From Oikopleura dioica (lineage: Eukaryota; Chordata; Appendicularia; Copelata; Oikopleuridae): DNA of 64,000 bases. The stretch is taken from positions 8,850,157 to 8,914,156 of the forward strand of contig OU015566.1 in the NCBI GenBank assembly GCA_907165135.1, in the 5' to 3' direction. This document shows, in pieces, positions 12,607 through 25,900 of this stretch. A program made the position numbers and the translations under genes. Numbering within the stretch: position 1 is the first letter of the stretch; the number at the start of each line of letters is the position of its first letter. The notes under the pieces were generated by a model. It was not told the DNA's origin and made no database searches. It saw nothing but the letters and a program-made list of their open reading frames with translations.

Positions 12607-14234
12607 TTAGTCAAGCGGGGTTTGATCTCCGTCGAACTCGCTGAAATGAAAAATTGTAAGGAAAATCTCATAAAAGGTTGCTTACCTAAAGCTCTCAGAA
12701 GCAGAATCGTCTATTTCATTGATAAGGCAACGTTGGTCTTCAGCAAATCTGATCTTTTCGACATAAACAAAATGGGCACATATGGCAAAAACGAAGCCAA
12801 CAACGCCGATGGCAGAAGATAGAAGCCACCAAAGCCAGCTTGTGTCTACAGGGAACTCGTGGTAAAGATAAGAGTAGAGAAGGCCACCAGCGGTTATGCA
12901 GTTTGCTACAGAATTGGGCTAAAAATCACAGGAGAAACAAAAATCTTACCTTCCAAAGCAGCTAAGAAAGCAAAAACAGCACCATGATTATGTTTTTCTG
13001 TATTCATAGCGAGCAAGTTTCTGATGACGGGGATGTAGCTTCCGGTTAGCACGTTGAAACCGAGAGTGCACATAATCATAACGGTCGTAGTAGCTTTCCC
13101 GAACATGATGTTGCTCCCGATGTTCATCAATAATGAGAGGTAGATAATGGTGAAGTGTGAAATTCCAAAGTGGCGGAAAACGCCAGGTAAAATAAAGGAT
13201 AAAATACCCTAAAAACATCTTTAATTTCAATCACTTGAGTATTTCTTTTACCAGAAGGCTTGAAGCAGAAATATACATCGATAATTGTTCAGGATCCCAT
13301 GCAAATGGAGCCGATTGAAGATATAGATTCGTAATCGAGCTCGTACCAAAAGAAACGAGCTTGTCCAGAGCAGGAACAAGAACTATTGACCAGAGGAACT
13401 TGTTTAAATGTGAACGTCGGAACCAGATTTCTTTGATGTCAGTAAAGCACTTCTTTAGCTTGTCAAAAGCAGCGATTTCTGGAGGTAAGACATTTTCTTT
13501 CATTCCGAAAATTGCGAGGAGGACGGGAACTGCCATGACACCGATGCCGACGGCTGTGACCATCCAGTAATTTTCCGTGGGGAGGGTATTTATTAGATAA
13601 CCAATTCCAGTGACAGTAAGTCCTGCAATGGAAATTCCGACATCAGCAGCAACTAAATATTATTTTTCATCGTTACTTTTGTAATAAACTTACCAATGTA
13701 CCAGAATCGTTTCTCATCAGGACTGTAGCTTGTCACTGTTGCAAAAGTCACCCCAAGCATAACACTGTACCCACCAACAAGATTCCATATAGTACTAGGA
13801 ATCAAGAAGAAGAATGGATGAAGATGATAGTAGGTTATGAAAGTTGTGACTACTATTGAAACGAAGTATCCAATCTTATTAGCAACCAGAACTTTCTTTC
13901 GTCCGATGACATCGCTGACAGTTCCAATGATAGTTCCTATCATGCCAGTGCCGAAGCTGCACATGGCGTTGTACTCGCCATATCGCGCGAGGACTAGCAG
14001 GGTAACATGAATGAAAGCAAACTTCAAAGTGAAAATACCTTGAACAACATCTTTTGTATATACATCGCACTCCGGCAAGGTCGCATTTGCAGAGCAAGTT
14101 ACAGAAATATTCGATGGCAAACCAGCATCGCTAATGAGCCAGTAGAAAGAGTATTCGGACTGGATAAATCCGCCACAAAAGACGAGTGCGAAAACAACGA
14201 AGAGATTAAAGATCGCAACGTGGACGATATTCAT
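12607..14234 (-). CDS. SLC46-like proton-coupled solute transporter (MFS)
   Basis: A major facilitator superfamily membrane protein. SLC46 members carry folates, bile acids or muropeptides, and the substrate here is unknown. The start MNIVHVAIFNLF is in the first helix. A glycosylatable Cys-containing loop (SNISVTCSANATLPECD) follows helix 1, and the MFS loop 2-3 signature reads SDVIGRKKVL. The stretch NLVGGYSVMLGVTFATVTS and the DEKRF loop resemble SLC46 proteins closely. About eleven or twelve helices are spread over small exons at 13,690-14,234, 13,231-13,650, 12,960-13,210 and 12,660-12,920. The last exon reads FDGDQTPLD, stop 12,607-12,609. An acceptor CTTCAG lies at about 14,255, and three tiny upstream ATG-stop units precede the real start. 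Confidence 0.85.
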
Positions 14235-14324
14235 CACATCATTTCATTCTGAAGGAGTTACTAAGAATCTGACCGTAGATTGTAGCGTGGCAGTGCTTTA
14301 TACAAATAGATAGAAGAGATTGAA

Positions 14325-16226
14325 CTATTTTCGTTTTTTAGCTTTTTGGGTTTGCTGTTTAATTTGACTAAATTTTTCTCTATCAAGGCTTCTCATCATG
14401 AAAAAAATAAAATATAATAATTTCAATAGATATGAACGTCTAAAGCCTTTCCTACAGGCATTCACCATCTCTCTCATTTGTCCAGGCTCGCTTCTCTCCC
14501 GGTAATCGTCCTCCATCACGTCGAGTTTGTTCTCGAATTCTTTGATATTGTTCATCATTCGTTCAAGCTTCTCTTCCAACTATAAAACAAAAACGCTAAA
14601 ATCAAATCTTGTCTCTAAGACGGACCTCTGGTTTATATGGAAAACAACTCCAAAACTGTCGTATGATCTCTTTCAACAGCTCTAGCGCATCAACGAGATC
14701 ATCTGGCGGAAGCTCTGTCGAAAACTCCGACTTATTTGCGCGGCGCTGTTCCTGCATCAAGGTCAGAAGAACTTTAGGGAACCTAGAAAACAGTCTTTAT
14801 CGCCAAAATAAGGTCGGGTAGACATTACTCATTTTGGGCATTTCGTATTGTGTTGTGAATGTCTGACTTGTAATCGTCAGTTGATCGTTGAAAATGTTTG
14901 AGGCAGCTTCTTCGCTGAAAGTTTTATGATCATATGACAAATGTTATTTACGAGTGATGGCTACCTGTCGCTCATCCATTCGATTGAGCGTCGATTTCTT
15001 ATCGTCATCAGCGCCCCAGTTGAAGAAGCTATCTTTGTCGACAATTGTACAGGGAACCGCGGTGGTTTCAGATTGCTTGACTAAATCAACATTTTCAGAT
15101 AGGTGGGCTCGGACGTCGTCGGCCATTCGTTTCGCGGGGACACCATTGGTAACTTCGGATGCTTCTCGTCTGAAAGAAATAAATGGAAAGTTAAGAAGGG
15201 CAGGTTACTTTTGGCAAGATTGAAGGACTTGAGTAGCGTGGTTATTAATCCTCTTCACTAACAACTTCTTCGCCTCCTTTTTGCTGAGTGCAGCTTTTTG
15301 CTTCTTATCATTAAGCTTTTGCGTGATTTCGTTTTCCGCGTACTCGTTCATATAATCCATGTCAAAGATCCTCTCCAAGTTGACCAGTGAATTGCGAGCT
15401 TGATTACTGAGCTCCTTATCTTCCAGCGAGTCACAATTTGCGAAAATAGAAGTTTCATTCTCTCCAACCAGTTTTTCTCTGTGGAAGTATTGCGATTGGA
15501 AAAACTATACTGGAGGTTCGTGAAAGTGATAAAAAGAAGACGATAAAAGTGCAGATCAATCAAATTCGCAATTTTGACCTTTTCCTGAGTCCAAAAGTCT
15601 TTCTCCGACAACTCTGCTGGGCAAACTTCTAAGTATCTCTTTTTCACCGCCGGATAAGTTCTGAAAATGACCTTGACGATTTCTGGCGTCAAGTTGTATC
15701 TGATAGAGTTCGTTCCATCCGACTGTGGCTTTACTTCTGAAAGGAAATCAGCTGTGATGCCAATATCTTGCTCGTGGCTTGAATCGAGCATATGCGCCCT
15801 TGAGCTCCAGAATTCTTCGGCAGTCACTTGTCCAGTTGTGACGAGCTGTTTATATAATTTGACGAGGTTGGGGTTGTTTTGAAGCACTCTCTTCCGCTCC
15901 TCAAGGTTTTTGTCGACCTTCTTCGCCAAAACTTTTCCCATGAGCTTTCCAAGGTGCGTCTTGACCTTGTTTCTGGACGCTTTCGGATCATCATCGGCAA
16001 AATGAAAAGTCAACGCGCGGCCATCGGTCAATTCTAGCTGAATTTGAACCTTTGACTTTCCCTCGGGAGATATTTTCTGTCTTTTGACTTTTTGAATTTC
16101 GACGAGGACGACTTCGCCTATCATATCTGGCGACCATTTCAAATGTGTCATGCTGAGTTCGATCGTCCCCGGCTGTTTCTGATGGTTAACCTGTGGCAGC
16201 GTGATTTGCACATCGCCAGCCGACAT
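14325..16226 (-). CDS. GTF2H1: TFIIH core subunit p62 (GTF2H1)
   Basis: p62 is a TFIIH subunit acting in transcription initiation and nucleotide-excision repair. The first exon starts MSAGDVQITLPQ and encodes the N-terminal PH domain, followed by two BSD domains (AEEFWSSRAH at about 15,800 and EKDFWTQ at about 15,600). A downstream exon ends IIRQFWSCFPYKPE and splices by GT-AG (14,582-14,627) to LEEKLERMMNNIKEFEN, matching the human C-terminal helical region. The ATG directly follows an AG acceptor (GATATAG), consistent with trans-splicing. The last about 40 codons (hydrophobic FIFFMM stretch near 14,400) look like an unspliced T-rich intron, so the true C-terminus and stop are uncertain. HPF1 lies 137 nt upstream on the same strand. 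Confidence 0.9.
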
Positions 16227-16363
16227 TCTATATCGTAAAATACAGAAGATAGATTTAAGGAATGGGTTTTATTATTTCATAAATGATATTGAAGGCTACA
16301 ATTTGAAGCTACAAAAGTGAGATGTGAAATGACAGTGAAACAAGTTCGTCGAGATTTTTTGCA

Positions 16364-18067
16364 CTAGCCCCAGTCAGAAGAGCCACCAGCCTTTTTCTCC
16401 TTGCCCGCAACTTTATCCTGCTTTGCGTAAACTCCCTTTGAGCGAATTTTCGAGATGTAATCGTCTGGATCCGGCACCTCTTCTTGCGCAGGCGCCTCTT
16501 CTACTGGAGCTGGAACAGGCACTGGCATGGACAGATCTTCCATGACACGGAATGTTCCAACTTGCGGTCCTTGAAGTTGGGCAGGGGAGAGAATATCGTG
16601 TCGGTCGCAAATTGTTTTTCGCCGATCCGCAATATGGGCTTTGATTATTTCGGCGTATATTTTTCTATCCAGCAGTTCGTATGCCATCGGTAATACCTTC
16701 AATATCATCTTATGAAAATACTTCGATCCATGGGAAAAGAGCGAAATCCCGAATTCAAGGCCCATTCCAAAATCGCACTCATCGTTTGCCAAATTAACGC
16801 GCTGCATAATCTCCTGTAGTGGCGCAAATTTCTTGAGGCGAACAGCATCATTTGGAGCTTTTTCAATCTGGTCGCAGATTGATCGCAACTCCGCGTCTTC
16901 GACTTCTAGCGGCCGGTAGCCAATTTCGTTCCCCTTCGCATCTTCGACGACTGGAACGCAGATGCCAACTGAAAATGATAAGAATTAATGAATGAAAAGG
17001 CCTTCTTACTTGTATTCAATGTTCTAGCGTTGCAGCGGGTCTCTCTTTCTCGCAACTCGTAGGTTACTCTTTCGATGATAATATTCCACTTGATGGCAAT
17101 ATCGGTAACTGTCGCGAAGCATTTACGTGTGTGAAGATTAGATGACCCGATTCTTCGATAAAGCCAGAGCTTGACAGCAGCGAGTAAATTCGGTCCAACT
17201 GCGTAAAGTCGACCTTCATCTTGGTTGTTCATAGCGACAAAAGGCGGCAATTCCATCGGTCTTAAAATGTTGTTGAATTAGTGTCAGAAGTTCTGACTCT
17301 GAACATGTAACTACTAACTCATCTCTCCAGTAACCCAGTGATGATTTGTCTTTCACATTCATGAGGCAGACTTGAAATTCCGGAGGAGCAAAGTAGAAGC
17401 GATTTTTCATGTGTCGATGGATCATATTCGCCGCTGGGGGACTGTAGCCTTTCGCCTGCATCATTTTGTGCCACTCTTCGAAGGGACCGGTCATGACCAT
17501 ACCGAGTTTTGTCATGCAATGAAGTGGATCCTAGAAATTTTTTGTCTATTTCAATTCATCTGTAGATCTTTCTTTCCGTACCATTGGATCGCATTCAACA
17601 GCAAATTCATAAAGAGCAAAAAAGCAAGCAGGGAATCGCAAGCCATACGCGTTCTCTAACTCGGCGTGTCGGACATGGTGATATCTTCTCTTGCGCGTCG
17701 GGTCTTTCGGCCGCATCATCATATTTTTATACTCCGAGTAAGTGAGTCCGCAGTCGTCGTTGCAGCCTGGTGCTTTTCGTTTCTTTTCAATGATGGCTTT
17801 TCCTTGAAGCATAGAAACAGGCCCTTCGGAAGGGATAGATTGGTCGATGTCTGTTTCATTTGAGTGATTTCGTGGAAGCATCGTGATTTCTCCTGGCTCT
17901 GTTGATCGCACTAAGAGAAAGATTGAAGAAAAGCACAAATTATTGTTGACTCAACCTTGTCCGTTTATCAGCGGATAGATATGCGCTTTCTTCAATGTCG
18001 GCTGGAGATGTTCCATCGCCCGTTTTCTCCGTTTTTCTTGGTCTTTATTGCGCTTTTCAACGGTCAT
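16364..18067 (-). CDS. HPF1: Histone PARylation factor 1 (HPF1) with a C-terminal extension
   Basis: HPF1 completes the PARP1/2 active site and switches ADP-ribosylation to serine. The start is MTVEKRNKDQEKRRK at 18,067. Exons follow at about 17,600-17,935 (FPACFFALYEFAVECDP), 17,260-17,520 (NRFYFAPPEFQV, GYWRDE), 16,950-17,255 (NLLAAVKLWLYRRIG) and 16,364-16,960. The catalytic Asp-Glu pair is kept in ANDECDFGMGLEFG, as is YFHKMILKVLPMAYELL. After the usual family end (HIADR) about 80 further residues rich in Pro/Ala/Glu and Lys run to SSDWG, which human HPF1 lacks. A Cys/His cluster lies in the N-terminal third (APGCNDDCG ... HHVRH). It sits 80 nt downstream of the next gene and upstream of GTF2H1. 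Confidence 0.92.
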
Positions 18068-18147
18068 TTGAGGAATAAAATAAAGGTAGTCTCGGCAATA
18101 TTAGAGAAAGAAACTCTCTAAATGACCGAACATAAAAGTACTGCTAA

Positions 18148-18634
18148 TTAGGCACCTAGCTTGGGATTAATTGGCTCGTCCTCTTCTTCTTCCTTTTTCT
18201 GTAGATCGAGCATTCGTTCCCTGTTCGTTCTCAAATCGAGAATCGGTTTTGCTTTGCTGCTGCCTTCTCTTTCCTCACTTCTTTTCCTCTTCGATCTTCT
18301 TGACTTTTGATCAGATTCAGAATCAGAGTCATCGTCGTTTTTCTTCCTCCTACTGTCCCGTCGCGTTCCTTCTTTCCAGTGTCTTCTTTTCTTCGCATCA
18401 TCTTCAGCAAGCTTTCGAATTCGTTCCCTTTCATATTCAGGCACACTTTCAAGTAGCTTCTTGCATTCTGCTGCTCTTGCACCCAGTTTTTGCTAGAGAA
18501 GATTGGCATTTTTCGTCGAAAAACAGCATTTTTCTAACCTGTTTTGCCTTTTCCCACCGATTATCCCACTTTTCTTCGGACATATCCGGGTTGTGCTTTT
18601 TCGTAATGTACTCCTCATCATCTGCACTATCCAT
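18148..18634 (-). CDS. Small charged nuclear-type protein, unrecognised
   Basis: Two exons encode about 145 aa. Exon 1 starts MDSADDEEYITKKHNPDMS at 18,634 and ends EKAKQ. A GT-AG intron of about 45 nt follows. Exon 2 reads QKLGARAAECKKLLESVPE and then a long Lys/Arg/Asp/Ser/Glu segment (DDDSDSESDQKSRRSKRKR) ending PINPKLGA. The middle is predicted helical or coiled coil, and the basic/acidic low-complexity tail resembles splicing or chromatin factors, but I do not recognise the family. It is the first gene of a minus-strand series with HPF1 80 nt downstream. A strongly CpG-type divergent promoter is shared with ATP synthase subunit c. Confidence 0.65.
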
Positions 18635-19012
18635 TTTTAAGACAAGACGGACGAAAACAGCTCTGAAGCTTGAATTCTTAGAGCAGCACTCTGAGAAATT
18701 TGCGATGACGTCATCGCGCATCGTTTTTGGACCGAACCACGCCTCGACCAATCAGAATTTCGAAAGCGTCATATTGCCCAGTCTCCGCCGCTCGTCTCTA
18801 GATTTGTTTTGCCCGTTTTTCGCGTTTTTCCCTTATTTTTCGACCTTACGCGAAATTCGAGAAGAAATTTCGATTATCCGAGAGAATTTTTGAACACCGA
18901 GAGACTTATTTCTAGAACATGCTCCATCCCACTGTTATTTTATCATTTTCGTGCTCAGTTGACTTTTCAACCCACCAGAAGCGGAATTCTAACGTTTTCT
19001 CAAGCTTAGATC
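18635..19012. promoter_or_regulatory. Divergent promoter region with CRE-like palindrome
   Basis: This region separates the divergent small charged gene and the ATP synthase c gene. It contains GATGACGTCATCGCGC at 18,704-18,719, a 16-mer also present at 479-494 upstream of BTF3, and a CCAAT-reverse element (CCAATCAG) near 18,749. A regulatory role is inferred. Confidence 0.5.
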
Positions 19013-19445
<433 letters not shown>

Positions 19446-19995
19446 ATTCTCCTTACTTCGCGGAAACAATCACGAAGATTCCCCGTTCGAACACACGCTC
19501 CCCTTTCCGATGCGAAAAAACTTTTCGTTTCCTGTCCCAACCCAATTATTTATTAATGTCGGGTGCGGCTTACAGTCGTGCTCGGCACCCTGGCAACTAG
19601 GATCATGTCAAGTTCAAAATTAAATTCATGAAATACAACCAAATTTGGATAATCCAAAATGTCGATTATTGATGGATTATTTTTTGTGTCTTCGTTCTTC
19701 TGCAGGCTCTTATCATCAAGCAATATTATAGCAAGAGCGAATTCTAGCTTAGATACGATTTCTCCTAAAATCTGTCAGGCCGGGCTGAAAGTTACGCAAA
19801 AACGTAAATCCACCGACCAAGTGATCACACACAAACTCGGTTCAACGGAAGCATATCCGTGCAAATAGACAATGTGTGAGAAAGTTGTCATATCGTCACA
19901 ACTTTACACAACTATCCATCTTAAATACGCTAAAACGTAAATACGAATATTCGAGAAATACAAAAATATTCTAAAGAGCTAAAATATGAAAGAAA
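19446..19995. other. 3' UTR of subunit c and LRRK upstream sequence
   Basis: AT-rich, no further gene. An out-of-frame ATG-initiated 5-codon ORF (at 19,986) overlaps the LRRK start. Confidence 0.45.
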
Positions 19996-22900
19996 ATGGC
20001 TGAGGAAACAGAACTTCAAGGTTTGTTCAGTTGAATTTTTATTTGATAAAGTTTGAGTTAGTATTTGCAACATCTTTGCATCATTTGCCCGAAGATGAGC
20101 TCAAGGAAGAGCTCCTCAAGCTCATTACTCTCAAACATTCATCAACATTATTGGAGAAATCGGGACGGAAACAAGGCCTTGTGAATCTGATCCAAAGCCG
20201 AGCTTGTGAAAGTGAAGATTTAGCAGTCCGAACCTTCTCGCTCTTCTCTCTTCTTTTACTGAGGAGTCCTGATTTCTTCAGCGAGCACTTTGCCCGAATC
20301 TTCAAGGCGACATCTGAGGTCTTGCTTTATTACGAAGACTCTCAACGGGTTCAAGTCGCGGGACTGACTTTTCTTCGCGATCTTGCTGAAACAAGCCAGC
20401 TTGTTACGAATCTCCTCTTGCAAGAAGAATACGCTGAAAAGCTGCTTGATAATCTTGACGATCTTGCCATCAACGATACAGATGCAGCAGTCAACATTCT
20501 CATTCCAACTGTTGGAATTTTCCAGCAAATCGCGAAGAAATCAACTCTCTCGAAGAGAATGGCAGTTCGTTTTGTCGCAAATCTTAGCTTGATGTTGTCG
20601 CGATACGACGATGACTTGTTGGTACATGAAACTTGCGAGGCACTAATGATTCTGCTCAATACAGCTCCTCACGCTGTACTTGAGCATTGCGAACGTCTCC
20701 ACAAAAACATACTGGCACATCTTTTCCACCAGCTTGGCAAGGAATCGCTGAGCGACAGTCTCACAACACTCAGCTTTCGTTTTCTCACGAAGCTTGCCTT
20801 TGTTAGTCCAGACATGAAGACATCTATTGGCTCTAGGTTAGAACACCATGTGATTAATTGACGCACAGTTCGCACTTTAGTGATATAATTGCCGTTTTGG
20901 ACGGTAAAATACGGACGATGGACGCTTGCGCTGTCGATTTGCGTGTAAACATGCTGAATTTGCTTGCTGAACTAACGGAAAAATCACAGGAAAATATTCT
21001 TCTAGGTAAACACTAGCAATTTAGATGGACTCTTTCGGTAATCATTACTAATGATTCTTTAGTACTCACAACGTCGACCGCCTGGCACGAATTTGTCTAT
21101 GAAACACTCATGGATTTTGACGAAATTGAGCTCCACTATCTCGCCATAAAACTCCTCTCAAATCTGACAACATGCTCTCATGATGCCATCTCCAGATCCT
21201 TTGTAATGATCTGCGCAGTTAGAAATGAGATTTGCTACTCGTTGCTCAGCTCTCTACGCCGCTGGTCGAAAATTTATCCATCAGAAGATCCAGTCAAAGC
21301 AGATCTGGTGCCGAAAATCATGCAAAAAGGTCTTGCAGCGTTTTCGAAAGTTCTTTCGCAAGTAGCCATTCTTGAAGACATGAGGGATGAGCTTTTCAAT
21401 TATGAAAAACGATTTGAATTTTTCTTCTTTCGATTGCTTGAGCTACTAATTAAAGCGACCTGTCCAGAGTATGAGAATGATGTCTGTCCATTGGCAATTC
21501 TGCAAAGTATTCGAGGACTTTTAATGCTCCTAACACGCTCAGGGCATGATACCAAACCCTTGCTGAAATTCCTCAAATCAATTTCGCAACCTGATGCAAC
21601 AGTTGCGACTGAGACTTTTGCAAGGTCGTCGGCGAGGGATATTCATAGAATGGTGGGGAATGGAAGTCTAGCATACGGCGTTCTCGAGCATCTCTTCAAG
21701 GAGTTTTATCGTGACGATTCCAGAGAAGCCTTGCTCTTGGAAACACTTCACGCACTGGAATTGATCATGCAAGGTTTTCCGATTTTCATTTGGAGCTCAA
21801 ATATGCCAAAATTTATCACGCAGCTTCAATCAATTCTCGAAAGTCAATGGGAAAAGACTGAAGATATGGAGAGTGCTTGCTTCAATCTTTTAAGAATCTC
21901 GCTTCTCAGAGAAAAGGTTTTCCTCCATGATCTCAAGTTAGAGGCGATCAACACTGACAATGCTGGCATGATGTCACTTTGTATGTACGCACTTGATCAA
22001 GTGAAACGATCATCATGCCCAAAATGGAATGAAGCTCAGCGAGCATTCACAGGGATGCTGAAAACAAGATCCCAAAATACAGAATTAGCCGATATTTGGG
22101 TTGATTCTCAGCAAGATGGAGTCTTCTTGTCAGAGGACATGATTTTGAAACTGGCGTGCCGTAAAGCATCTTACAAAGTTGTTGAAGTTCTGTTAGCTCG
22201 AGATTGGAGCCAAGGTCTTGTGAAGGAACTCATATCCGACCGAAAAGTCGTAGATGACATCAAATCACTCCTCCTCATTTACCTTTCCGACAATTCTGGC
22301 GTAACAGACAAACTTGACTGGTCTAGCCTTCAGCTCAACGACGTCACACAACAATATCTTGCTCTGTTTGCAAGAAGCCAAGGCTCCTCTGAAAAGAAGC
22401 AGCCTGAAATCAAGCTTAACTTTGTCAATTTCTTGGACAAATATTTTGGTAAGAAAGTGCAAAAATTCTTCCTCAGCGAAATCGATGGACTTGATCCATG
22501 GGCAGACGAAGATCAGAAAAGCAACAAATCTGGAACAAAGCCTCATGTTACGTTCAAATTACCGCCGAAGCGACCAGCCGAAGTCAATCTTTCCAATAAT
22601 AGAATTGACACCCTGGATGTGCCTGAGGAACAGAGTGAAAATTATAAACAGCTTCTTGAAAATGCCAAGCGTCTCGTTGTCTCCAACAACCGTCTCCGCG
22701 CTATTCCATCAGATTTCATTGTGCTAGGGACGACTCTCAATGAACTCAACCTTGATCGAAATTTCTTCTCGTCCATTGAGTTAACCTTTCTGAACCAGCT
22801 GCCTAACTTGAAATCATTATCAATCAAGTCAACTCAGATTCCAATGACCGTTGACCATCTTACCATTTCCTGCGACTCTCTCGACTCTCACAATCTTGAG

Positions 22901-25900
22901 CATCTTGATTTATCAGAAAATCCTTTACAAGGTTTTCCAACTGAACTTATTCGGAAACTGCCAGGAATACGCGTACTCGAGCTGAGAAAATGTGGAATCA
23001 AAGAAATACCAGAAGTCCGCCTTGGGCAATCATTTGGGCTCAAAGATCTACGAACTTTAAATCTCGATCACAACTCCATTGAATACTTCGGCTACACCCA
23101 TTATCAGATGTTTCCAAGTGTTCAGATACTGAAGCTTTCAGAAAACAGATTGAAATACCTCTCTCTATCAGACGAAGACGAAGAACGATATCAAGATTCG
23201 CTCACTCTTGAAGGTCTCGATGAAGACGCATTCGAACCCATGAGCGAATCAAGAGTTATGGAAACCAGCAGAATGTCCGACTTTCCCGATCCGGAAATAA
23301 CACAATTGCATTTAGCAAAGAACAATTTCGAAGAACTTCCATTGGCTGCTTTTCAATTACCGAAATTATCATTCTTAGATCTTTCTGGCAATCAAATTTT
23401 AAAGATCGATTTCAACGACCATGACAAGCGTGTTTCACTTTGGTCAGAACTACGAACGTTAAATTTGGCAAACAACGAGATTCGAGAAATTCCAAAGGAT
23501 CTTGGAGAGCTTGAAGAACTAATGCAGTTTAATTTGTCACATAATTTCGCCACAAAGCTACCAAATGAGCTTGGAAAGCTGAAGAATCTCTTTACATTTA
23601 AAGTTGATGGAATGCGTCTCGAAATACCAAAAGCTCTGGTCCCTATCGATGGCAGAAATCCAAAGCCAATGCTAGAGTTTCTAAATCATCGACTTATCAA
23701 GCAAGTTGAGTACCGATGTATGAGAGTCTTTGTTGTCGGCGGACCTGGTTCTGGAAAGTCTTCTTTGATTGATCTCTTCAGCATGAATGGAACTTGTAGG
23801 ATCGCAGAAGGGCTGGAAGTATGTCAGACAACCCTTGATATTGGAGGAGGCAATCAATGTGCAGTTCACTTTTGGAAACTAGATCATTACAACAACACGA
23901 GTCCTTATTTCTTCCAGGAAAGAGCCTGTTACGTCCTTGTTGTCAATCTCGAACGAAGAATCGACTTGGAAATAAACCATTTGAAAAACTGGGTAGCAAA
24001 TATCAAAGCAAGAGCGCCAAAGTCTCCACTTGTTATCATCGGAACACACGCGGACAAACTGCCGAACGACTCTGAAGCGTCGACTATGTGGGTGGCAAGG
24101 ATTGAAAAAGAAATTAAGAAGCTGAGATTTAATAATTTGAAAGACTTGTGTTTCATAAAAGCAACTGACAATAACAATGAAACGACACTCAGAAATATTC
24201 TTCAGAATTGCTTGACAACTTTTCAGCTAGGCGGACGAGTTGTCATCAATCAAAAGGTCCCAGAAACTTATCTGCAGCTAGAACGACATTTGACTAGACT
24301 TGCTGGAAGATCGAAAACATCTCAAGACATCAAATTACGGGAAAAGAATACGAGAGCGTATAACATGCTTGCTGATTGCCCGATGGCTTGGAATACGCCA
24401 GAACATCACCAGTCAAATGAATCGCTCTATGAAGGGCCCGCTCTACCTGTTTTGTCAACGAATGAAATTCTGAAAAGTGCACAAGCCGCTGGAATCAAAC
24501 TTGATATTGAGCAACTTAGAACTGCGCTAGAATTTCTTGTATCTTCGGGAAGTATCTTATATTTTGCCGATGCTCAAAGCATGAGCGGCAAACATCAAGA
24601 TTCACTACAGGACTTATATTTTATTGAGCCAGCGTGGGTTTGCCGAGTAGTCGCAACAACAAATTGTCGAATGTTCAGAGAGTTTTGGACGAGAACTCCG
24701 GATACTGCACTAAACGATCGCTAATTGACTTTCTTCTCGTCCCTCAGAATATACCCGAAGACTTTTATGGTAAAATAATTCGAATGATGGAACTTATCGG
24801 AGTGATAATCAACAGCAAAACTGATGAATATCTGGTACCCAGCTCGTTGCCAAGGGGAAAATGGAAGACACCAACTGATATGTTAGAAGATATGACTACT
24901 CGCTTATATGCATTCACGACGATGCCAGTTGATTTTTGGTCTCGAGTCATTTCTCGATTCCTGCACCTCTACCGCTCGGAAACATCCTGGAACTCAAAAT
25001 TTTGGACCGATATCGACCTTGATGTTCGCAAAGATGCTCTCAAAATAAATTGCAATAATGGAACTAAAATTATCATCCAGCTTCGAGATGCCGAGTTCAT
25101 GAGCTCTTTTTTTGACAATTCACACAAAGGAAACTTCTCGTGGTGTGGCGGAACATGTCAAGATCATAAGATCTTCGAAGAGAATGTCCAGACTTGGCTT
25201 CAAATTTCGGTCTCAAAGTCTGATAAAGGTCAGTTTTATATGGCGGAATGTGTCGACGTTATCGACGGGATCATTGCTGAATGGTATCCTGGCCTCTTGG
25301 ACAATTTCGTTCCTCTGTATTATGTTTTCTGCGTTTATGTCAAACAGGAAACAAAGGTTATTCTGCCCATGCCTTTCTTGCTCAAGGCTTGCGGGTACTC
25401 TCAAGCTCTTGTCAACTGCACCAGCACAGTCAATTTCCCCGAAAACAACAAATTCCTGTGCCCAATTGATGAAAGAGCGATGGATGTTTCTGAACTTCTT
25501 CCGGAAGTTTTTCTCGAAGACTTTACCATTGTCAATCCGGAGCTAAGAACCAAACCAGAAGATTTCACAAGGAAAGAAGTACTCGGCGTTGGAGGATTCG
25601 CGACAGTCTACAAAGGAGAATTGTCGAGAGGACCAGTGAGATTGGACGTTGCTCTGAAAGTTTTTGCAACTGGAGGAAGTGAAATGACTGCGTATCCTTA
25701 CCAAAACTTACGAAAAGAACTCAAAGTTTTGACATCACTTGTGGAACCAAGATGCAATCAAATTTTGTCTATTCTTGGCTTTTCAGTGAAACCAGAACCA
25801 ACATTAATTATCGAGCTTGCTCCCCATGGAAGTCTTGAGACCCTAATCGAGTCAAAGCAATCCAGAAGAGCGATATCAACCGACGTCTTGACTCATCGGT

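Noticed and set aside
18171-18893. Long plus-strand ORF (240 codons) across the small charged gene
   Set aside because: Antisense shadow of the Lys/Arg/Asp-rich minus-strand exons and the promoter; Phe/Ser-rich by complementarity.
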